Positions 5,843 through 6,877 of a stretch of 6,877 bases of DNA are shown one piece after another. The notes under the pieces were generated by a model, which saw only the letters and a list, made by a program, of their open reading frames with translations, searched no databases and had not been told where the DNA came from. The position numbers and the translations under genes are program-made. The DNA comes from Candidatus Neomicrothrix sp. UBA6944 (lineage in GTDB: Bacteria; Actinomycetota; Acidimicrobiia; Acidimicrobiales; Poriferisodalaceae), in NCBI GenBank assembly GCA_002448715.1, contig DJZU01000065.1, positions 1 to 6,877 on the forward strand, read 5' to 3'. Within the stretch, counting starts at the first letter, position 1; the number at the start of each line of letters is the position of its first letter.

Positions 5843-6877
5843 CTCCACCTCGAAGTTCGCCAAAGCAATGATTGTTCTTTCTTGCACTTTGGCTCTTAAT
5901 ACAGGATGCGCTTCGCCCGACAATGCTCAGCATTCCATAAGGCTTCTCACTCACAAAGATTTTCATGTTCCGGGCGAAGCAATTGCAGACTTCGAAGAGA
6001 AGACCGGTATAGAGGTTTTGGTATTCGTTGAAGGAAATGCAAACACTATGGTTGATCTCCTCGAACGGTCGGCAGAAAATCCGGTTGCGGATGTTGTCTT
6101 GGGTATCGACAGTCTTGAGCGTCGCCGAGTAACAGAGAAGAGGCTGGTTGAGTCTTATCGACCAATTGCCATAGACCGTCTTGACCCCTCATTGGTTCTT
6201 CAGGACGCAATGCTGACACCGGTGAGTCAGCTCGCCGCATGCCTGAATCATTCAAAGTCTCGGTACGAATCTCCTGAGCGTCGCCTGGATCAACTACCTG
6301 ACCCTCAGAAGATTCCTTTACAAGCTCCGACAAACTTCGAAGCCCTCTTCGACCCGAGGCATGCCGCCACCGCGGTGATTCCTGATCCTCTATCGAGTCG
6401 GTTCGGAGTCTATTTGTTGGTTGCTCTTGAACGTCTTTACCCCGAAAACGTTGACGGTGTCACTCCTTGGCCAAAACTGGTAGATGAAATGTTGCGCTCA
6501 GGAGTGGAGATCGCTCCCAGTTGGGAAGAAGCTTGGTTTAGTCGCTTCCAACCTTCAGCCGGGACTCAAAGCGCCGATACCCGGTCTCTCACTTGGGGCT
6601 CTTCGGGAATGCCAGCAGTGAGTGTTCGCTTTATACCCGAGCTGCCAGTTGATACTGATGTTGCCGTGCTCGATAGCGGCTGTGTCAAGGTTGTCAACTA
6701 TGCGGGGGTAGTCGCTAATACTCCAAATCGGCGCGATGCAGGGCGTCTCGTAGATAGTTTCGTTGAGCCATTGTTTCAATACGGTGTCCCGGACCGCTAC
6801 GGGAGTCGGCCAGCAAGAACCGACATAGTGAGAACCGAAGCGTGGCGACGTTTCGGTGTTGAAGTAACCGCTATTCC
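5835..6877 (+). CDS. ThiB-like thiamine ABC transporter substrate-binding lipoprotein (partial, 3' end outside window)
   Basis: This gene stays open to the right edge, giving at least 347 residues. It is a periplasmic-binding-protein-fold protein resembling ThiB/TbpA, the thiamine-capturing part of the ThiBPQ importer. The N-terminus has a basic start (Lys7, Lys10), a hydrophobic stretch (11-21) and Cys25 in NTGC, a slightly degenerate lipobox, so it is probably a lipid-anchored surface protein. ThiB-like marks are ADVVLGID (85-92), IPDPLSSRFGVYLL after a domain crossover, SWEEAW (229-234), and VVNYAGVVANTPN (from about 286), followed by VPDRYG (318-323). ATG 5835 overlaps the kinase stop by 8 bases with no strong ribosome site, which points to translational coupling; ATG 5868 is a weaker alternative that loses the basic n-region. 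Several pocket aromatics differ from E. coli ThiB as I recall it, so the ligand may be thiamine, its phosphate or a precursor. A permease gene is expected beyond the edge. Confidence 0.85.
   Translation, partial: MSDSTSKFAKAMIVLSCTLALNTGCASPDNAQHSIRLLTHKDFHVPGEAIADFEEKTGIEVLVFVEGNANTMVDLLERSAENPVADVVLGIDSLERRRVTEKRLVESYRPIAIDRLDPSLVLQDAMLTPVSQLAACLNHSKSRYESPERRLDQLPDPQKIPLQAPTNFEALFDPRHAATAVIPDPLSSRFGVYLLVALERLYPENVDGVTPWPKLVDEMLRSGVEIAPSWEEAWFSRFQPSAGTQSADTRSLTWGSSGMPAVSVRFIPELPVDTDVAVLDSGCVKVVNYAGVVANTPNRRDAGRLVDSFVEPLFQYGVPDRYGSRPARTDIVRTEAWRRFGVEVTAI

Overview
No mobile element, CRISPR array, RNA gene or obviously new system is visible in this window. It is a compact stretch of bacterial chromosome with seven protein genes, of which the last runs off the right edge. 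By eye the base composition is near half G+C. GTG starts are frequent (four of the seven preferred starts). A zinc-ribbon coiled-coil protein with a histidine phosphatase in the same gene run, and a penicillin-binding protein with a Thr/Pro/Glu tail and paired cysteines, suggest an actinobacterium. My best guess is a moderate-GC member of Acidimicrobiia. That placement is inference from recalled family resemblance, not from a marker gene.

Layout. At the left, on the plus strand, is a metallo-beta-lactamase-fold hydrolase (about 73-987). It converges, with only 10 bases between, on a minus-strand run of four genes. In transcription order from right to left these are a bifunctional class A penicillin-binding protein (5076-2872), a C4 zinc-ribbon coiled-coil protein (2827-2090), a small polytopic membrane protein (2079-1576) and a histidine-phosphatase-superfamily enzyme (1573-998). 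Gaps of 44, 10 and 2 bases suggest one operon. A 94-base divergent spacer (5077-5170) separates it from a plus-strand thiamine unit: thiamine pyrophosphokinase (5171-5842), then a ThiB-like substrate-binding lipoprotein (5835 to the right edge) that overlaps it by 8 bases.

How the genes work together. The thiamine pair reads as a salvage unit: the binding protein would capture thiamine or a relative for an ABC importer, presumably encoded beyond the window, and the kinase would turn thiamine into the cofactor thiamine diphosphate. No TPP riboswitch is visible upstream. The minus-strand run begins with cell-wall synthesis; the three smaller genes behind it have no precisely assigned substrate. 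The points most worth a second look are the altered aromatic positions in the ThiB-like protein, the four-cysteine C-terminal extension of the penicillin-binding protein, and the zinc-ribbon / membrane-protein / phosphatase cluster.
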